Positions 24,327 to 36,823 of a stretch of DNA of 37,776 nucleotides are shown in pieces. Origin of the DNA: Streptomyces sp. MZ04 (GTDB taxonomy: Bacteria > Actinomycetota > Actinomycetes > Streptomycetales > Streptomycetaceae); NCBI RefSeq assembly GCF_004684775.1, contig NZ_SRIC01000048.1, positions 1-37,776 on the forward strand, read 5' to 3'. The notes beneath the pieces were generated by a model. It worked only from the letters and a program-made list of their open reading frames with translations. It searched no databases and was not told the origin of the DNA. Both the position numbers and the translations under genes were made by a program. Positions within the stretch are counted from its first letter, which is position 1; every line of letters begins with the position of its first letter.

Positions 24327-25223
24327 ATGAACAGCACGACCATGCGACGTGCGGGTCTCTCGATCGCGGTGGCTGCCGCGCTGACCGGGGTCGCGGCCTG
24401 TGGCTCCTCCGGCGGTTCCGGGGGTGGTGGAAGCGAAGGCAAGGGCAAGGGCTCGCCGGCCCTCAGTCCGATAGCCGCCCTGCGCACCATCGAGAACAAG
24501 ACCGACAACGCCGACTCGGCCAAGGTCGAGGGCAAGACGGTGATGGGCACCCAGATGTCCATGGACATGGACGGCGCCATGGCCTGGTCGGACGGCATCA
24601 CCGGCAACGTCACGGCGACCCTCACGGGCGGCACCCAGGCCGAGCAGATGAAGCAGATGGGGCAGTCGGAGATCGACTACCGCTATCTGAAGACCGGCTT
24701 CTACGCGAACATGGGCGACGAGTTCGCCTCCCAGGCGGGCGGCGGCAAGCACTGGATCGAGTACGACTACGCCACGCTGGCCGAGATGGGCGGCGCCGCC
24801 GGTGACGCCTTCAAGGACCAGATGCAGAACACCACCCCGAACCAGTCGGTCAAGATGCTGCTCGCCTCCGGCGACGTGAAGCGGGTGGGCGAGGAGACGG
24901 TGCGCGGCACGAAGGCGACGCACTACTCCGGAGAGGTCGACGTCGCCGACTTCACCGGCAAGAACGCGGACCTCGACGCGGGGCAACTGGCCGAGCTGAA
25001 GAAGCAGTTCAGCCAGGCCGGCATGAGCACCGAGACGATCGACATCTGGGTCAACGACGACGACCTGCTGGTCAAGAAGACCGAGAAGGCCGACATGAAG
25101 ACCGGCTCCTTCTCTCAGACGGTCTACTACAGCGACTACGGCACCCCGGTCACCGTCGAGAAGCCCCCGGCCTCGGACACGGTGAGCTTCAAGGACCTCA
25201 TGAACCAGCAGCCGCAGGCCTGA
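24327..25223 (+). CDS. Putative lipoprotein, LppX/LprG-like fold
   Basis: 298-aa exported lipoprotein. The signal peptide MNSTTMRRAGLSIAVAAALT is followed by lipobox GVAAC (acylated C25) and a Gly/Ser linker. The mature part resembles the LppX/LprAFG/LolA-like half-barrel: an early A-alpha/beta segment with Met-rich strands, later HYSGEVDVADFTG, a helix QLAELKKQFSQAGMSTE, and strands IDIWVNDDDLLVKK and TVYYSDYGTPVTVEKP. Mycobacterial relatives carry lipids or lipoglycans; lipid binding here is inference. It is a paralogue of the next gene, with the same order of elements. Confidence 0.82.
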   Translation: MNSTTMRRAGLSIAVAAALTGVAACGSSGGSGGGGSEGKGKGSPALSPIAALRTIENKTDNADSAKVEGKTVMGTQMSMDMDGAMAWSDGITGNVTATLTGGTQAEQMKQMGQSEIDYRYLKTGFYANMGDEFASQAGGGKHWIEYDYATLAEMGGAAGDAFKDQMQNTTPNQSVKMLLASGDVKRVGEETVRGTKATHYSGEVDVADFTGKNADLDAGQLAELKKQFSQAGMSTETIDIWVNDDDLLVKKTEKADMKTGSFSQTVYYSDYGTPVTVEKPPASDTVSFKDLMNQQPQA

Positions 25224-25237
25224 CCTCGGAGGTCGGG

Positions 25238-25243
25238 TAGTCT
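25238..25243 (+). promoter_or_regulatory. -10 element of lipoprotein gene 2
   Basis: TAGTCT, 43 bp before the ATG. No clear -35, so this is a weak call; read-through from lipoprotein gene 1 is also possible because no terminator separates the two. Confidence 0.35.
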
Positions 25244-25285
25244 CGCCACGAAATATGTCGTTCATGTGTTCCTAGGGGTGGGGTC

Positions 25286-26275
25286 ATGACTGTTGTTTCC
25301 GTACGTGGGGACAAGGGACGTAAGAGAGTGGCGGGCGCCGTGCTCGCCACCGCGCTGCTCTGTACCGGCGCGGTGGCCTGCCAGGGCTCCGACAGCGGCA
25401 AGAAGACCAAGGGGGCGGGCTCGGGGGAGACCCAGTCCCGGTCGCAGGTGACCGAGGTCATCACGGCGGCGTACGAGAAGACCGCGAAGGCGAAGTCGGC
25501 CAAGGTCGAGATGACGATGTCGATGCCGTCGAAGATGGACGGCGGCGGCACGATGAAGATGTCCGGCGTCATGGGCTGGGACCCGACCGTCATGGATATG
25601 ACGATGACGGGCTCCGCGCTCACGAAGGGCGACCCCGAGGCTCCGGAGAAGGTCCGGATGCTCTGGCGCGACAACGTCATGTACATGGACATGGGCGCGG
25701 CCGCGGCCGCGGCCAAGGGCATGGGCATGGACGGCAAGCGCTGGGTGAAGATGGACCTCAACGCCATCGCCGAGCAGGCCGGTGACCCCGCCCTCGCGAA
25801 GCAGATGACCGGCGGCCTGGACAGCATGAACCAGGACCCGGCGCAGCAGCTCGCGCTGCTCCTGGACTCGCCGAACCTGAAGCACGTCGGCCCCGCGAAG
25901 GTCGACGGCGTACAGACCCAGCGCTACAAGGGCCGGCTCACCGTCAAGGAAATGATGGAGAGCAACAAGGGGCTCGACGATGTGCTCGGCAAGGGTGAGC
26001 GCGACGAGCTCTTCAAGAACATCGAGAAGTCCGGGATCAAGGGGTACGACACCGAGGTCTGGGTCAACGAGGACGACTACCCCGTCCGCATGGACATCGA
26101 CGTGAAGAGCCCCGAGGGCACGATGAAGACCTCGCAGAAGTTCTCCGACTACGGCGCCGCCGCCAAGGTGACCGCGCCGCCGGCCGGGCAGACCTTCGAT
26201 CTGATGGAGTTGTTCAAGGAGCTCGGCGACCTCGGCAAGGACAGTGCCGGCGCCGGAGCCGACAGCGGCTTCTGA
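25286..26275 (+). CDS. Putative lipoprotein, LppX/LprG-like fold (paralogue)
   Basis: 329-aa exported lipoprotein: charged N-terminus, hydrophobic stretch (VAGAVLATALLCTGAV) and lipobox GAVAC (C32), then a Lys/Gly/Ser linker. The mature domain repeats the plan of the preceding gene: Met-rich strands (VEMTMSMPSKMDGGGTMKMS), a helix-rich middle, RYKGRLTVKEMM, then GYDTEVWVNEDDYPVRMDID and FSDYGAAAKVTAPPAGQTFD. That parallel, including the WVNxDD turn, indicates a tandem duplication. Cell-surface location is likely; ligand unknown. Its stop lies just before the rplJ leader. Confidence 0.82.
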   Translation: MTVVSVRGDKGRKRVAGAVLATALLCTGAVACQGSDSGKKTKGAGSGETQSRSQVTEVITAAYEKTAKAKSAKVEMTMSMPSKMDGGGTMKMSGVMGWDPTVMDMTMTGSALTKGDPEAPEKVRMLWRDNVMYMDMGAAAAAAKGMGMDGKRWVKMDLNAIAEQAGDPALAKQMTGGLDSMNQDPAQQLALLLDSPNLKHVGPAKVDGVQTQRYKGRLTVKEMMESNKGLDDVLGKGERDELFKNIEKSGIKGYDTEVWVNEDDYPVRMDIDVKSPEGTMKTSQKFSDYGAAAKVTAPPAGQTFDLMELFKELGDLGKDSAGAGADSGF

Positions 26276-26301
26276 CCTGGGTTCCGACCTGGGTTCCGAC
26301 C
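26274..26301. repeat. Tandem repeat, 12-bp unit, before the rplJ promoter
   Basis: GACCTGGGTTCC occurs 2.3 times head to tail, the first copy starting inside the lipoprotein stop codon. It ends 3 bp before the rplJ -35. Confidence 0.85.
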
Positions 26302-26304
26302 GAT

Positions 26305-26334
26305 TTGCTTGACGCGAACCCGTTCGCGTACTCT
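26305..26334 (+). promoter_or_regulatory. Promoter of rplJ-rplL with an internal palindrome
   Basis: TTGCTT (26305-26310), 18-nt spacer, TACTCT (26329-26334); TTGACG (26309-26314) with a short 14-nt spacer is an alternative -35. The spacer contains a perfect palindrome GCGAAC-CC-GTTCGC (26314-26327). Start point expected near 26341, giving a leader of about 220 nt. Confidence 0.65.
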
Positions 26335-26340
26335 TCCACA

Positions 26341-26560
26341 GAAGCCAAAGACCGCTGGTCGTTGCCGTGCGCTCGCAAGAGAGTGCGGTGGCCGAAGGAT
26401 CCGCTGAAACTGCGGACGACCCGCGCAGGTGACTGGAAGTGAGTGCTCCCGGACGGGATTCCGTCAGGTCGAGCTCATGCCCCGGCGCCCGCGCCGGGGC
26501 GTTTTGTTTTGTCAGCCCCTTCTGAGCGGTCCTCATCACCCGGAAGGAGGCCGACGCTCT
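26341..26560 (+). promoter_or_regulatory. L10-type ribosomal protein leader
   Basis: Noncoding leader of rplJ with several paired segments (for example around GTGCGCTCGCAAGAGAGTGCG and GGTCGAGCTC) and a terminal GC hairpin plus T-rich tract at 26479-26511. In many bacteria the L10-(L12) complex binds such a leader and represses rplJL. Family assignment is by position and architecture only; a covariance-model scan would decide. Confidence 0.6.
26479..26511 (+). terminator. Attenuator-like terminator inside the rplJ leader
   Basis: Perfect 10-bp stem GCCCCGGCGC / GCGCCGGGGC (26479-26488 and 26491-26500; in practice 9 bp around a 4-nt loop) followed by GTTTTGTTTTG. Nearly a complete intrinsic terminator, 50 bp before the rplJ start, so rplJL synthesis must depend on read-through or refolding. 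Confidence 0.8.
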
Positions 26561-27091
26561 ATGCCGACGCCCGACAAGGCTGCCGCGGTAGCCGAGCTCA
26601 CGGACAAGTTCCGCAGCTCGAACGCCGCCGTGCTGACCGAGTACCGGGGTCTCACCGTGGCCCAGCTCAAGCAGCTGCGCCGTTCGCTCGGTGAGAACTC
26701 CGAGTACGCCGTGGTGAAGAACACGCTGACCAAGATCGCGGCCAACGCGGCCGGGATCACCTCGCTCGACGACCAGTTCAACGGTCCGACGGCAGTTGCC
26801 TTCGTCACCGGTGACCCGGTGGAGTCGGCGAAGGGTCTTCGTGACTTCGCCAAGGACAACCCCGACCTCATCATCAAGGGCGGTGTCCTTGACGGTAAGG
26901 CGCTGACCGCTGATGAGATCAAGAAGCTCGCGGACCTCGAGTCCCGCGAGGTTCTGCTCGCCAAGCTGGCGGGCGCCATGAAGGGCAAGCAGACTCAGGC
27001 TGCTCAGGTCTTCCAGGCGCTCCCCTCGAAGCTCGTCCGCACCGTGGACGCGCTCCGTGCCAAGCAGGCCGAGCAGGGCGGTGCCGAGTAA
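26561..27091 (+). CDS. rplJ: 50S ribosomal protein L10
   Basis: 176-aa L10, the base of the L7/L12 stalk: the N-terminal domain binds 23S rRNA and the C-terminal helix anchors L7/L12 dimers. Family sequence is clear ([47 protein letters not shown], then the Ala/Lys/Gln-rich C-terminal helix). ATG 26561 follows AAGGAGG (26544-26550), and the length matches streptomycete L10; the upstream in-frame start at 26429 would run through the leader hairpin. Co-transcribed with rplL. Confidence 0.98.
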   Translation: MPTPDKAAAVAELTDKFRSSNAAVLTEYRGLTVAQLKQLRRSLGENSEYAVVKNTLTKIAANAAGITSLDDQFNGPTAVAFVTGDPVESAKGLRDFAKDNPDLIIKGGVLDGKALTADEIKKLADLESREVLLAKLAGAMKGKQTQAAQVFQALPSKLVRTVDALRAKQAEQGGAE

Positions 27092-27204
27092 TTCGGCTCG
27101 CGCATTGATCGACGCCCGCTAGGGCGGCGGTCGCAGCGGGCCCAACGTACGCCCGCCTACATACACACCCGGCACCAGCCGAATTAGTGGAAGGATCGCC
27201 CATC

Positions 27205-27588
27205 ATGGCGAAGCTCAGCCAGGAAGACCTGCTCGCCCAGTTCGAGGACATGACCCTCATCGACCTCGCCGCCTTCGTGTCGGCGTTCGAGGAGAAGTTC
27301 GACGTCACCGCCGCCGCCGCGGTCGCCGTTGCCGGCCCCGCCGGCCCGGGCGCCGTTGCCGAGGTCGCCGAGGAGCAGGACGAGTTCGACGTCATCCTCA
27401 CCGGCGCCGGCGAGAAGAAGATCCAGGTCATCAAGGTCGTGCGTGAGCTGACCTCGCTGGGTCTCAAGGAGGCCAAGGACCTCGTCGACGGCACCCCGAA
27501 GCCGGTCCTCGAGAAGGTCGCCAAGGAGGCCGCCGAGAAGGCTGCCGAGTCCCTCAAGGCTGCCGGCGCCTCCGTCGAGGTCAAGTAA
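27205..27588 (+). CDS. rplL: 50S ribosomal protein L7/L12
   Basis: 127-aa stalk protein present in multiple copies per ribosome that recruits translation factors. The N-terminal dimerisation domain ([20 protein letters not shown]) is followed by an Ala/Val/Gly-rich hinge and the C-terminal factor-binding domain from about 55 ([20 protein letters not shown], then [19 protein letters not shown]). ATG 27205 follows AAGGA; an in-frame ATG at 27187 is rejected because it lies upstream of that site. A 113-bp gap from rplJ has no strong terminator. The expected higher output than rplJ fits the terminator just downstream. Confidence 0.98.
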   Translation: MAKLSQEDLLAQFEDMTLIDLAAFVSAFEEKFDVTAAAAVAVAGPAGPGAVAEVAEEQDEFDVILTGAGEKKIQVIKVVRELTSLGLKEAKDLVDGTPKPVLEKVAKEAAEKAAESLKAAGASVEVK

Positions 27589-27638
27589 CCTCGCGAGTCG
27601 TCTGACTCCTTTTGAGCGCCGTTCAGGCGGCGCTTGCC

Positions 27639-27670
27639 AAGGGCGATCACCCATCTGGGTGGTCGCCCTT
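27639..27670 (+). terminator. Terminator between rplL and rpoB
   Basis: Stem of about 14-15 bp AAGGGCGATCACCCA / TGGGTGGTCGCCCTT (27639-27653 and 27656-27670) with one wobble and a small loop, 50 bp past the rplL stop. In E. coli a partial terminator in the same place sets the ribosomal-protein to polymerase ratio. Confidence 0.85.
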
Positions 27671-27701
27671 CGGCGTTCCCCGGCGCACCCCTACGGCTGC
27701 C

Positions 27702-27729
27702 TTGCGCTGTCCGTCGCGACGAGTATGGT
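27702..27729 (+). promoter_or_regulatory. rpoB promoter candidate 1
   Basis: TTGCGC, 16-nt spacer, TATGGT. It would give a leader of about 410 nt. Confidence 0.45.
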
Positions 27730-27797
27730 GATCTTCGTTGTGCCTCGGGACAGCCGTGACGGTGACGCCCTGAGAGCCAAGTCTGGGCAGGGGGGCC

Positions 27798-27826
27798 TTG
27801 ACGAACCGCACGCAGCGCGCAATTCT
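27798..27826 (+). promoter_or_regulatory. rpoB promoter candidate 2
   Basis: TTGACG, 17-nt spacer, AATTCT. Good -35, poor -10. Confidence 0.35.
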
Positions 27827-27955
27827 CAGGACGCGTCGTCACAACGATCCGCATCCGAGGCATGGATCGGCGGCGAAGAGGGCAGTATCGATGTGCATCG
27901 AGGGCGTGGCTTGCAGCAGGGGTTGAGAACAACGAGGGTCTCCCAGAACCCGCAC

Positions 27956-27984
27956 TGGACATCAGTGGGCCTAGTGGCTACACT
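27956..27984 (+). promoter_or_regulatory. rpoB promoter candidate 3
   Basis: TGGACA, exact 17-nt spacer, TACACT. The best promoter match in the region; the leader to the TTG start would be about 155 nt. Confidence 0.65.
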
Positions 27985-28147
27985 GACCCTTTGCGCTGCC
28001 TGTTAGCTGCCTCCTGCCCGTCACCAGGGGCATGCCCATGCTTGAGCATTGTGGATCAGATCTTCCCTGACCTGGGATTTCTGTCTCTGTGTCCAGCCTG
28101 GGACCGGTACGCGCGTAGTGAGTCCGAGCCCTCGGAAGGACCCCCTC

Positions 28148-31100
28148 TTGGCCGCCTCGCGCACTGCCTCGACCGCGAATACGAACAACGGCGCCAGCAC
28201 CGCCCCGCTGCGCATCTCCTTTGCAAAGATCAAGGAGCCCCTCGAGGTTCCGAACCTTCTTGCGCTGCAGACCGAGAGCTTTGACTGGCTGCTCGGCAAT
28301 GAAGCGTGGAAGGCTCGTGTCGAGGCGGCTCTGGACAGCGGACAGGACGTCCCCACCAAGTCCGGTCTGGAAGAGATCTTCGAGGAGATTTCTCCGATCG
28401 AGGACTTCTCTGGGTCGATGTCGCTGACGTTCCGCGACCACCGTTTTGAGCCTCCGAAGAACTCCATCGACGAGTGCAAGGAGCGCGACTTCACGTTCGC
28501 CGCCCCGCTCTTCGTCACGGCTGAGTTCACCAACAACGAGACCGGCGAGATCAAGTCCCAGACGGTCTTCATGGGCGACTTCCCGCTCATGACGAACAAG
28601 GGCACCTTCGTCATCAACGGCACCGAGCGTGTCGTCGTGTCGCAGCTGGTCCGTTCGCCCGGCGTTTACTTCGATTCCTCGATCGACAAGACGTCCGACA
28701 AGGACATCTTCTCCGCCAAGATCATCCCGTCCCGGGGTGCCTGGCTGGAGATGGAGATCGACAAGCGCGACATGGTCGGTGTGCGCATCGACCGCAAGCG
28801 CAAGCAGTCGGTCACCGTTCTGCTCAAGGCTCTCGGTTGGACGACCGAGCAGATCCTCGAGGAGTTCGGCGAGTACGAGTCCATGCGCGCCACCCTGGAG
28901 AAGGACCACACCCAGGGCCAGGACGACGCGCTGCTCGACATCTACCGCAAGCTGCGTCCGGGCGAGCCGCCGACCCGTGAGGCCGCCCAGACGCTTCTTG
29001 AGAACCTCTACTTCAACCCGAAGCGCTACGACCTCGCGAAGGTCGGCCGCTACAAGGTGAACAAGAAGCTGGGTGCGGACGCTCCGCTCGACGCGGGCAT
29101 CCTCACGGTCGAGGACATCATCGCCTCGATCAAGTACCTGGTGAAGCTGCACGCCGGTGAGGCCGAGACCGTTGGCGACAGCGGCACGTCGATCGTCGTC
29201 GAGACCGACGACATCGACCACTTCGGCAACCGTCGTCTGCGCAACGTCGGCGAGCTCATCCAGAACCAGGTCCGCACGGGTCTGGCTCGTATGGAGCGCG
29301 TCGTCCGCGAGCGCATGACGACTCAGGACGTCGAGGCGATCACGCCGCAGACCCTGATCAACATCCGGCCGGTCGTCGCCTCCATCAAGGAGTTCTTCGG
29401 CACCAGCCAGCTGTCGCAGTTCATGGACCAGAACAACCCGCTGTCGGGTCTCACCCACAAGCGCCGTCTGTCGGCGCTTGGCCCGGGTGGTCTCTCCCGT
29501 GAGCGGGCCGGCTTCGAGGTCCGTGACGTGCACCCGTCTCACTACGGCCGCATGTGCCCGATTGAGACCCCTGAAGGCCCGAACATCGGTCTGATCGGTT
29601 CGCTCGCCTCGTACGGCCGCGTCAACGCGTTCGGCTTCGTCGAGACGCCGTACCGCAAGGTCGTCGAGGGCGTCGTCACCGACGACGTCGACTACCTGAC
29701 GGCCGACGAAGAAGACCGCTTCGTGATCGCCCAGGCCAACGCCGTGCTTGGTGAGGACATGCGCTTCACCGAGTCGCGCGTCCTGGTCCGCCGTCGTGGC
29801 GGCGAGATCGACTACATCCCCGGTGACGACGTCGACTACATGGACGTCTCGCCGCGCCAGATGGTGTCGGTCGCGACCGCGATGATCCCGTTCCTCGAGC
29901 ACGACGACGCCAACCGTGCCCTCATGGGCGCGAACATGATGCGTCAGGCCGTGCCGCTGATCACCGCCGAGGCCCCCCTCGTCGGCACCGGCATGGAGTA
30001 CCGCTGTGCGGTCGACGCCGGTGACGTGATCAAGGCCGAGAAGGCGGGTGTGGTCCAGGAGGTCTCCGCGGACTACGTCACGGTCACCAACGACGACGGC
30101 ACGTACACCACGTACCGCATCGCCAAGTTCTCCCGGTCGAACCAGGGCACCTCCGTCAACCAGAAGGTTGTCGTCGACGAGGGCGCCCGCGTGATCGAGG
30201 GCCAGGTCCTGGCCGACGGTCCCGCGACCGAAGAGGGCGAGATGGCCCTCGGCAAGAACCTGCTCGTGGCGTTCATGCCGTGGGAGGGTCACAACTACGA
30301 GGACGCGATCATCCTGTCGCAGCGCCTCGTGCAGGACGACGTCCTCTCCTCGATCCACATCGAGGAGCACGAGGTCGACGCCCGTGACACCAAGCTCGGC
30401 CCGGAGGAGATCACCCGGGACATCCCGAACGTCTCCGAGGAGGTCCTCGCCGACCTCGACGAGCGCGGCATCATCCGTATCGGTGCCGAGGTCGTCGCCG
30501 GCGACATCCTCGTCGGCAAGGTCACGCCCAAGGGTGAGACCGAGCTGACGCCGGAGGAGCGCCTGCTCCGCGCGATCTTCGGTGAGAAGGCGCGCGAGGT
30601 GCGCGACACCTCGCTGAAGGTGCCGCACGGTGAGATCGGCAAGGTCATCGGCGTACGCGTCTTCGACCGTGAAGAGGGCGACGAGCTGCCGCCGGGCGTG
30701 AACCAGCTGGTTCGTGTCTACGTGGCGCAGAAGCGCAAGATCACGGACGGTGACAAGCTCGCCGGTCGGCACGGAAACAAGGGCGTCATCTCCAAGATCC
30801 TCCCGATCGAGGACATGCCCTTCCTTGAGGACGGCACGCCCGTCGACATCATCCTCAACCCGCTGGGTGTCCCGTCCCGAATGAACCCGGGTCAGGTCCT
30901 GGAGATCCACCTCGGCTGGCTCGCCAGCCAGGGCTGGGACGTCTCCGGTCTCAGCGAGCAGTGGGCGCAGAGCCTGCAGCGCATCGGCGCCGACCAGGTC
31001 GCCCCGCGTACGAACGTCGCGACCCCGGTCTTCGACGGCGCGCGCGAGGACGAGCTGGCCGGCCTGCTCGAGCACACCATCCCGAACCGCGACGGCGACC

Positions 31101-31633
31101 GCATGGTCCTCCCGTCCGGCAAGGCGCGGCTGTTCGACGGGCGCTCGGGCGAGCCGTTCCCGGACCCGATCTCGATCGGGTACATGTACATCCTCAAGCT
31201 GCACCACCTGGTCGACGACAAGCTGCACGCCCGTTCGACCGGTCCGTACTCCATGATCACCCAGCAGCCGCTGGGTGGTAAGGCTCAGTTCGGTGGTCAG
31301 CGCTTCGGTGAGATGGAGGTGTGGGCGCTTGAGGCTTATGGCGCCGCGTACGCCCTTCAGGAGCTCCTGACGATCAAGTCCGACGACGTGACCGGCCGCG
31401 TGAAGGTCTACGAGGCCATCGTCAAGGGCGAGAACATCCCCGAGCCCGGCATTCCCGAGTCCTTCAAGGTGCTCATCAAGGAAATGCAGTCCCTGTGCCT
31501 CAACGTGGAGGTGCTGTCCTCGGACGGCATGTCCATCGAGATGCGTGACACCGACGAGGACGTCTTCCGCGCTGCGGAAGAGCTCGGCATCGACCTGTCC
31601 CGGCGCGAGCCGAGCAGCGTCGAAGAGGTCTGA
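28148..31633 (+). CDS. rpoB: RNA polymerase beta subunit
   Basis: 1161-aa beta subunit of RNA polymerase. I place the start at TTG 28148, 7 bp after GGAAGGA, because the product ([20 protein letters not shown]) then has streptomycete length and N-terminus; a frame start at 28049 would include noncoding leader. The rifampicin region (about residues 420-447) reads [20 protein letters not shown] and then RLSALGPGG, with the usual sensitive residues D, H and S. Other landmarks: [20 protein letters not shown], the flap region, and [20 protein letters not shown] at the C-terminus. Only one rpoB is seen. It is co-transcribed with rpoC across a small hairpin. Confidence 0.99.
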   Translation: MAASRTASTANTNNGASTAPLRISFAKIKEPLEVPNLLALQTESFDWLLGNEAWKARVEAALDSGQDVPTKSGLEEIFEEISPIEDFSGSMSLTFRDHRFEPPKNSIDECKERDFTFAAPLFVTAEFTNNETGEIKSQTVFMGDFPLMTNKGTFVINGTERVVVSQLVRSPGVYFDSSIDKTSDKDIFSAKIIPSRGAWLEMEIDKRDMVGVRIDRKRKQSVTVLLKALGWTTEQILEEFGEYESMRATLEKDHTQGQDDALLDIYRKLRPGEPPTREAAQTLLENLYFNPKRYDLAKVGRYKVNKKLGADAPLDAGILTVEDIIASIKYLVKLHAGEAETVGDSGTSIVVETDDIDHFGNRRLRNVGELIQNQVRTGLARMERVVRERMTTQDVEAITPQTLINIRPVVASIKEFFGTSQLSQFMDQNNPLSGLTHKRRLSALGPGGLSRERAGFEVRDVHPSHYGRMCPIETPEGPNIGLIGSLASYGRVNAFGFVETPYRKVVEGVVTDDVDYLTADEEDRFVIAQANAVLGEDMRFTESRVLVRRRGGEIDYIPGDDVDYMDVSPRQMVSVATAMIPFLEHDDANRALMGANMMRQAVPLITAEAPLVGTGMEYRCAVDAGDVIKAEKAGVVQEVSADYVTVTNDDGTYTTYRIAKFSRSNQGTSVNQKVVVDEGARVIEGQVLADGPATEEGEMALGKNLLVAFMPWEGHNYEDAIILSQRLVQDDVLSSIHIEEHEVDARDTKLGPEEITRDIPNVSEEVLADLDERGIIRIGAEVVAGDILVGKVTPKGETELTPEERLLRAIFGEKAREVRDTSLKVPHGEIGKVIGVRVFDREEGDELPPGVNQLVRVYVAQKRKITDGDKLAGRHGNKGVISKILPIEDMPFLEDGTPVDIILNPLGVPSRMNPGQVLEIHLGWLASQGWDVSGLSEQWAQSLQRIGADQVAPRTNVATPVFDGAREDELAGLLEHTIPNRDGDRMVLPSGKARLFDGRSGEPFPDPISIGYMYILKLHHLVDDKLHARSTGPYSMITQQPLGGKAQFGGQRFGEMEVWALEAYGAAYALQELLTIKSDDVTGRVKVYEAIVKGENIPEPGIPESFKVLIKEMQSLCLNVEVLSSDGMSIEMRDTDEDVFRAAEELGIDLSRREPSSVEEV

Positions 31634-31640
31634 CGGGTCT

Positions 31641-31669
31641 GGCCGGGACTTCCTCGTGAGGTCCCGGCC
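31641..31669 (+). terminator. Hairpin between rpoB and rpoC
   Basis: 11-bp stem GGCCGGGACTT / AGGTCCCGGCC with one wobble and a 7-nt loop, 8 bp after the rpoB stop. No U-tract; more likely partial attenuation or an RNA-processing/stability element than a full terminator, since rpoC has no strong promoter of its own here. Confidence 0.6.
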
Positions 31670-31730
31670 CCGCCCCGGACCCGTACAGACCATGATTGAG
31701 ACACGACCCCGAAAGAGGGATTGACGACAA

Positions 31731-35630
<3,900 letters not shown>

Positions 35631-35660
35631 GCGTAGCGAGCCAGTCGCTTGAGTTGAGTT

Positions 35661-35694
35661 GAAGGGCGGTCATCCCTCGGGGTGGCCGCCCTTC
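35661..35694. terminator. Terminator after rpoC
   Basis: About 15-bp stem (GAAGGGCGGTCATCCC paired with GGGGTGGCCGCCCTTC, 35661-35676 and 35679-35694, two G-T wobbles) in the gap between rpoC and the convergent M48 gene; can serve both directions. Confidence 0.85.
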
Positions 35695-35722
35695 GGTGTT
35701 TCAGGGACGGTGTTTCAGGGAC
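35695..35722. repeat. Tandem repeat, 14-bp unit, next to the rpoC terminator
   Basis: Two exact head-to-tail copies of GGTGTTTCAGGGAC, with a third, partial copy (GGTTCAGGG) running over the M48 gene stop codon. Confidence 0.9.
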
Positions 35723-35725
35723 GGT

Positions 35726-36796
35726 TCAGGGGCGGGGTGCTTCGAGGTAGCGCTGGAGGCTCTGCAGGCGGGTGTGGAGGTCCGGGTGCGGGGAGAGCAG
35801 CGAGGCCACCGGGCGGAACCGGTCGGCGCCGTCCGCGGCGGAGGACTTCGCCGCTTCTTCGTCGTTGATGAACTGCTCGAGTACGTAGGCCAGTTGGGGC
35901 CCGAAGCCGCGTGCGGCGGCACAGCGGTCGGCGCGCAGTTCCGCACGCCGCTTGACCGCTGCGAGCAGCCACGGGACCGACGCCAGCAGAATCAGCCAGG
36001 GGAACAGATACAGCACCACCAGAGCGAGCAGGATCGTAAGCAGGAGGAGCTCGTTCCTGGACTCTCGGGACTCTCGGGCCTCCCTGGCCTGCCTGAGCCT
36101 TCCGGCCCTCCTTCCCGCCCTCCTTGTCCGGCCGGTGCGGGAAGACGTCGTCAGTCGGTGCAGGGCACGCGCGCCCTGCCAGACGAGCCGGGCGGGCAGG
36201 GCGTACCAGAAGGTCAGGAGCGCGGTCCAGGAATGGCCCGAGACATGGTGGCCGAGTTCATGGGCGAGGACGGCGGCGAGCCGGTCGGGCGGCAGCCGGA
36301 GGGCGGCCGAGGTCACGGCGACGATGCGTCCGGCTGCGGCCTCGGCGTTGAGGTTTCCGCTCTCGTGGATCCAGAGCTGATACGCGGTGCTGTCCACCCC
36401 GAACCGCGCTGTGACGTCATGCCAGGGCGGGGCGAGCCGGTCCTGCTCGGTGAGGGACGGCGGCCGGTAGCCCAGCACATGACGGGCCAGGAAGGCCTCG
36501 GTGGGGTGGTGGAAGACCAGCCCGCCGCTGAGCAGCCAGCCGACGGCCGTGGCCCAGACGGGAAGGCCGGTCCAGCTCTCCACGAGGTAGCCGAGGCAGG
36601 TCACGGCCGCGAGGCTGGCGATGGTGTGCGGCAGATGGAGCGCGAGGGAGCTGATGGCCATGGCGTCGGCGCTCCGGCGAGGGGCCGCGATGTGTACTCG
36701 GCCGGGGCGAGGTGCGGTGTCCGCGGGGGACGGCGTCACGATGTGCTCGGGTGTCTCTATGTGCTCGGGGTACTCCGGTTCGTGCGGTTGGGACAT
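35726..36796 (-). CDS. M48-family membrane metalloprotease
   Basis: 356-aa integral membrane zinc protease. The cytoplasmic N-terminus (1-45) repeats PEH-I-TP. Hydrophobic segments lie at about 50-70 and 79-95; the HELGHH motif has H179, E180 and H183, and the third zinc ligand is probably E286 in RRAELRAD. A basic/acidic Arg-Glu linker (about 217-248) precedes a long hydrophobic pair at about 249-280. The layout differs from HtpX, with a longer N-terminal region. Substrates are unknown. ATG 36796 follows GGGAGGGAA. It lies 27 bp downstream of the SPFH-like gene, so both form a leftward operon ending near the rpoC terminator. Confidence 0.9.
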   Translation of the reverse strand: MSQPHEPEYPEHIETPEHIVTPSPADTAPRPGRVHIAAPRRSADAMAISSLALHLPHTIASLAAVTCLGYLVESWTGLPVWATAVGWLLSGGLVFHHPTEAFLARHVLGYRPPSLTEQDRLAPPWHDVTARFGVDSTAYQLWIHESGNLNAEAAAGRIVAVTSAALRLPPDRLAAVLAHELGHHVSGHSWTALLTFWYALPARLVWQGARALHRLTTSSRTGRTRRAGRRAGRLRQAREARESRESRNELLLLTILLALVVLYLFPWLILLASVPWLLAAVKRRAELRADRCAAARGFGPQLAYVLEQFINDEEAAKSSAADGADRFRPVASLLSPHPDLHTRLQSLQRYLEAPRP

Positions 36797-36823
36797 GGTG
36801 TTCCCTCCCTGGGATGAGGGTGC

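Larger units (their letters stand above)
27671..28147 (+). promoter_or_regulatory. 477-nt noncoding region upstream of rpoB
   Basis: No credible gene. It holds three promoter-like elements (listed separately), the most convincing ending 160 nt before rpoB, a small ATGCTTGAGCAT palindrome near 28036, and the rpoB ribosome-binding site GGAAGGA (28134-28140). The frame open across 27659-28006 lacks streptomycete codon bias and any recognisable protein. Confidence 0.7.

Noticed and set aside
24300..25265. Minus-strand frames opposite the two lipoprotein genes (also 25262-26539)
   Set aside because: Leu/Val/Gly/His-rich antisense translations; the plus strand has signal peptides, lipoboxes and paralogy.
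27659..28006. Possible 115-codon gene upstream of rpoB
   Set aside because: Starts in the terminator hairpin, lacks a ribosome-binding site and the usual third-position bias, and contains two promoter-like elements.
29400..29490. Rifampicin resistance in rpoB
   Set aside because: The D, H and S positions of the resistance region carry the usual sensitive residues, so no resistance allele is visible.
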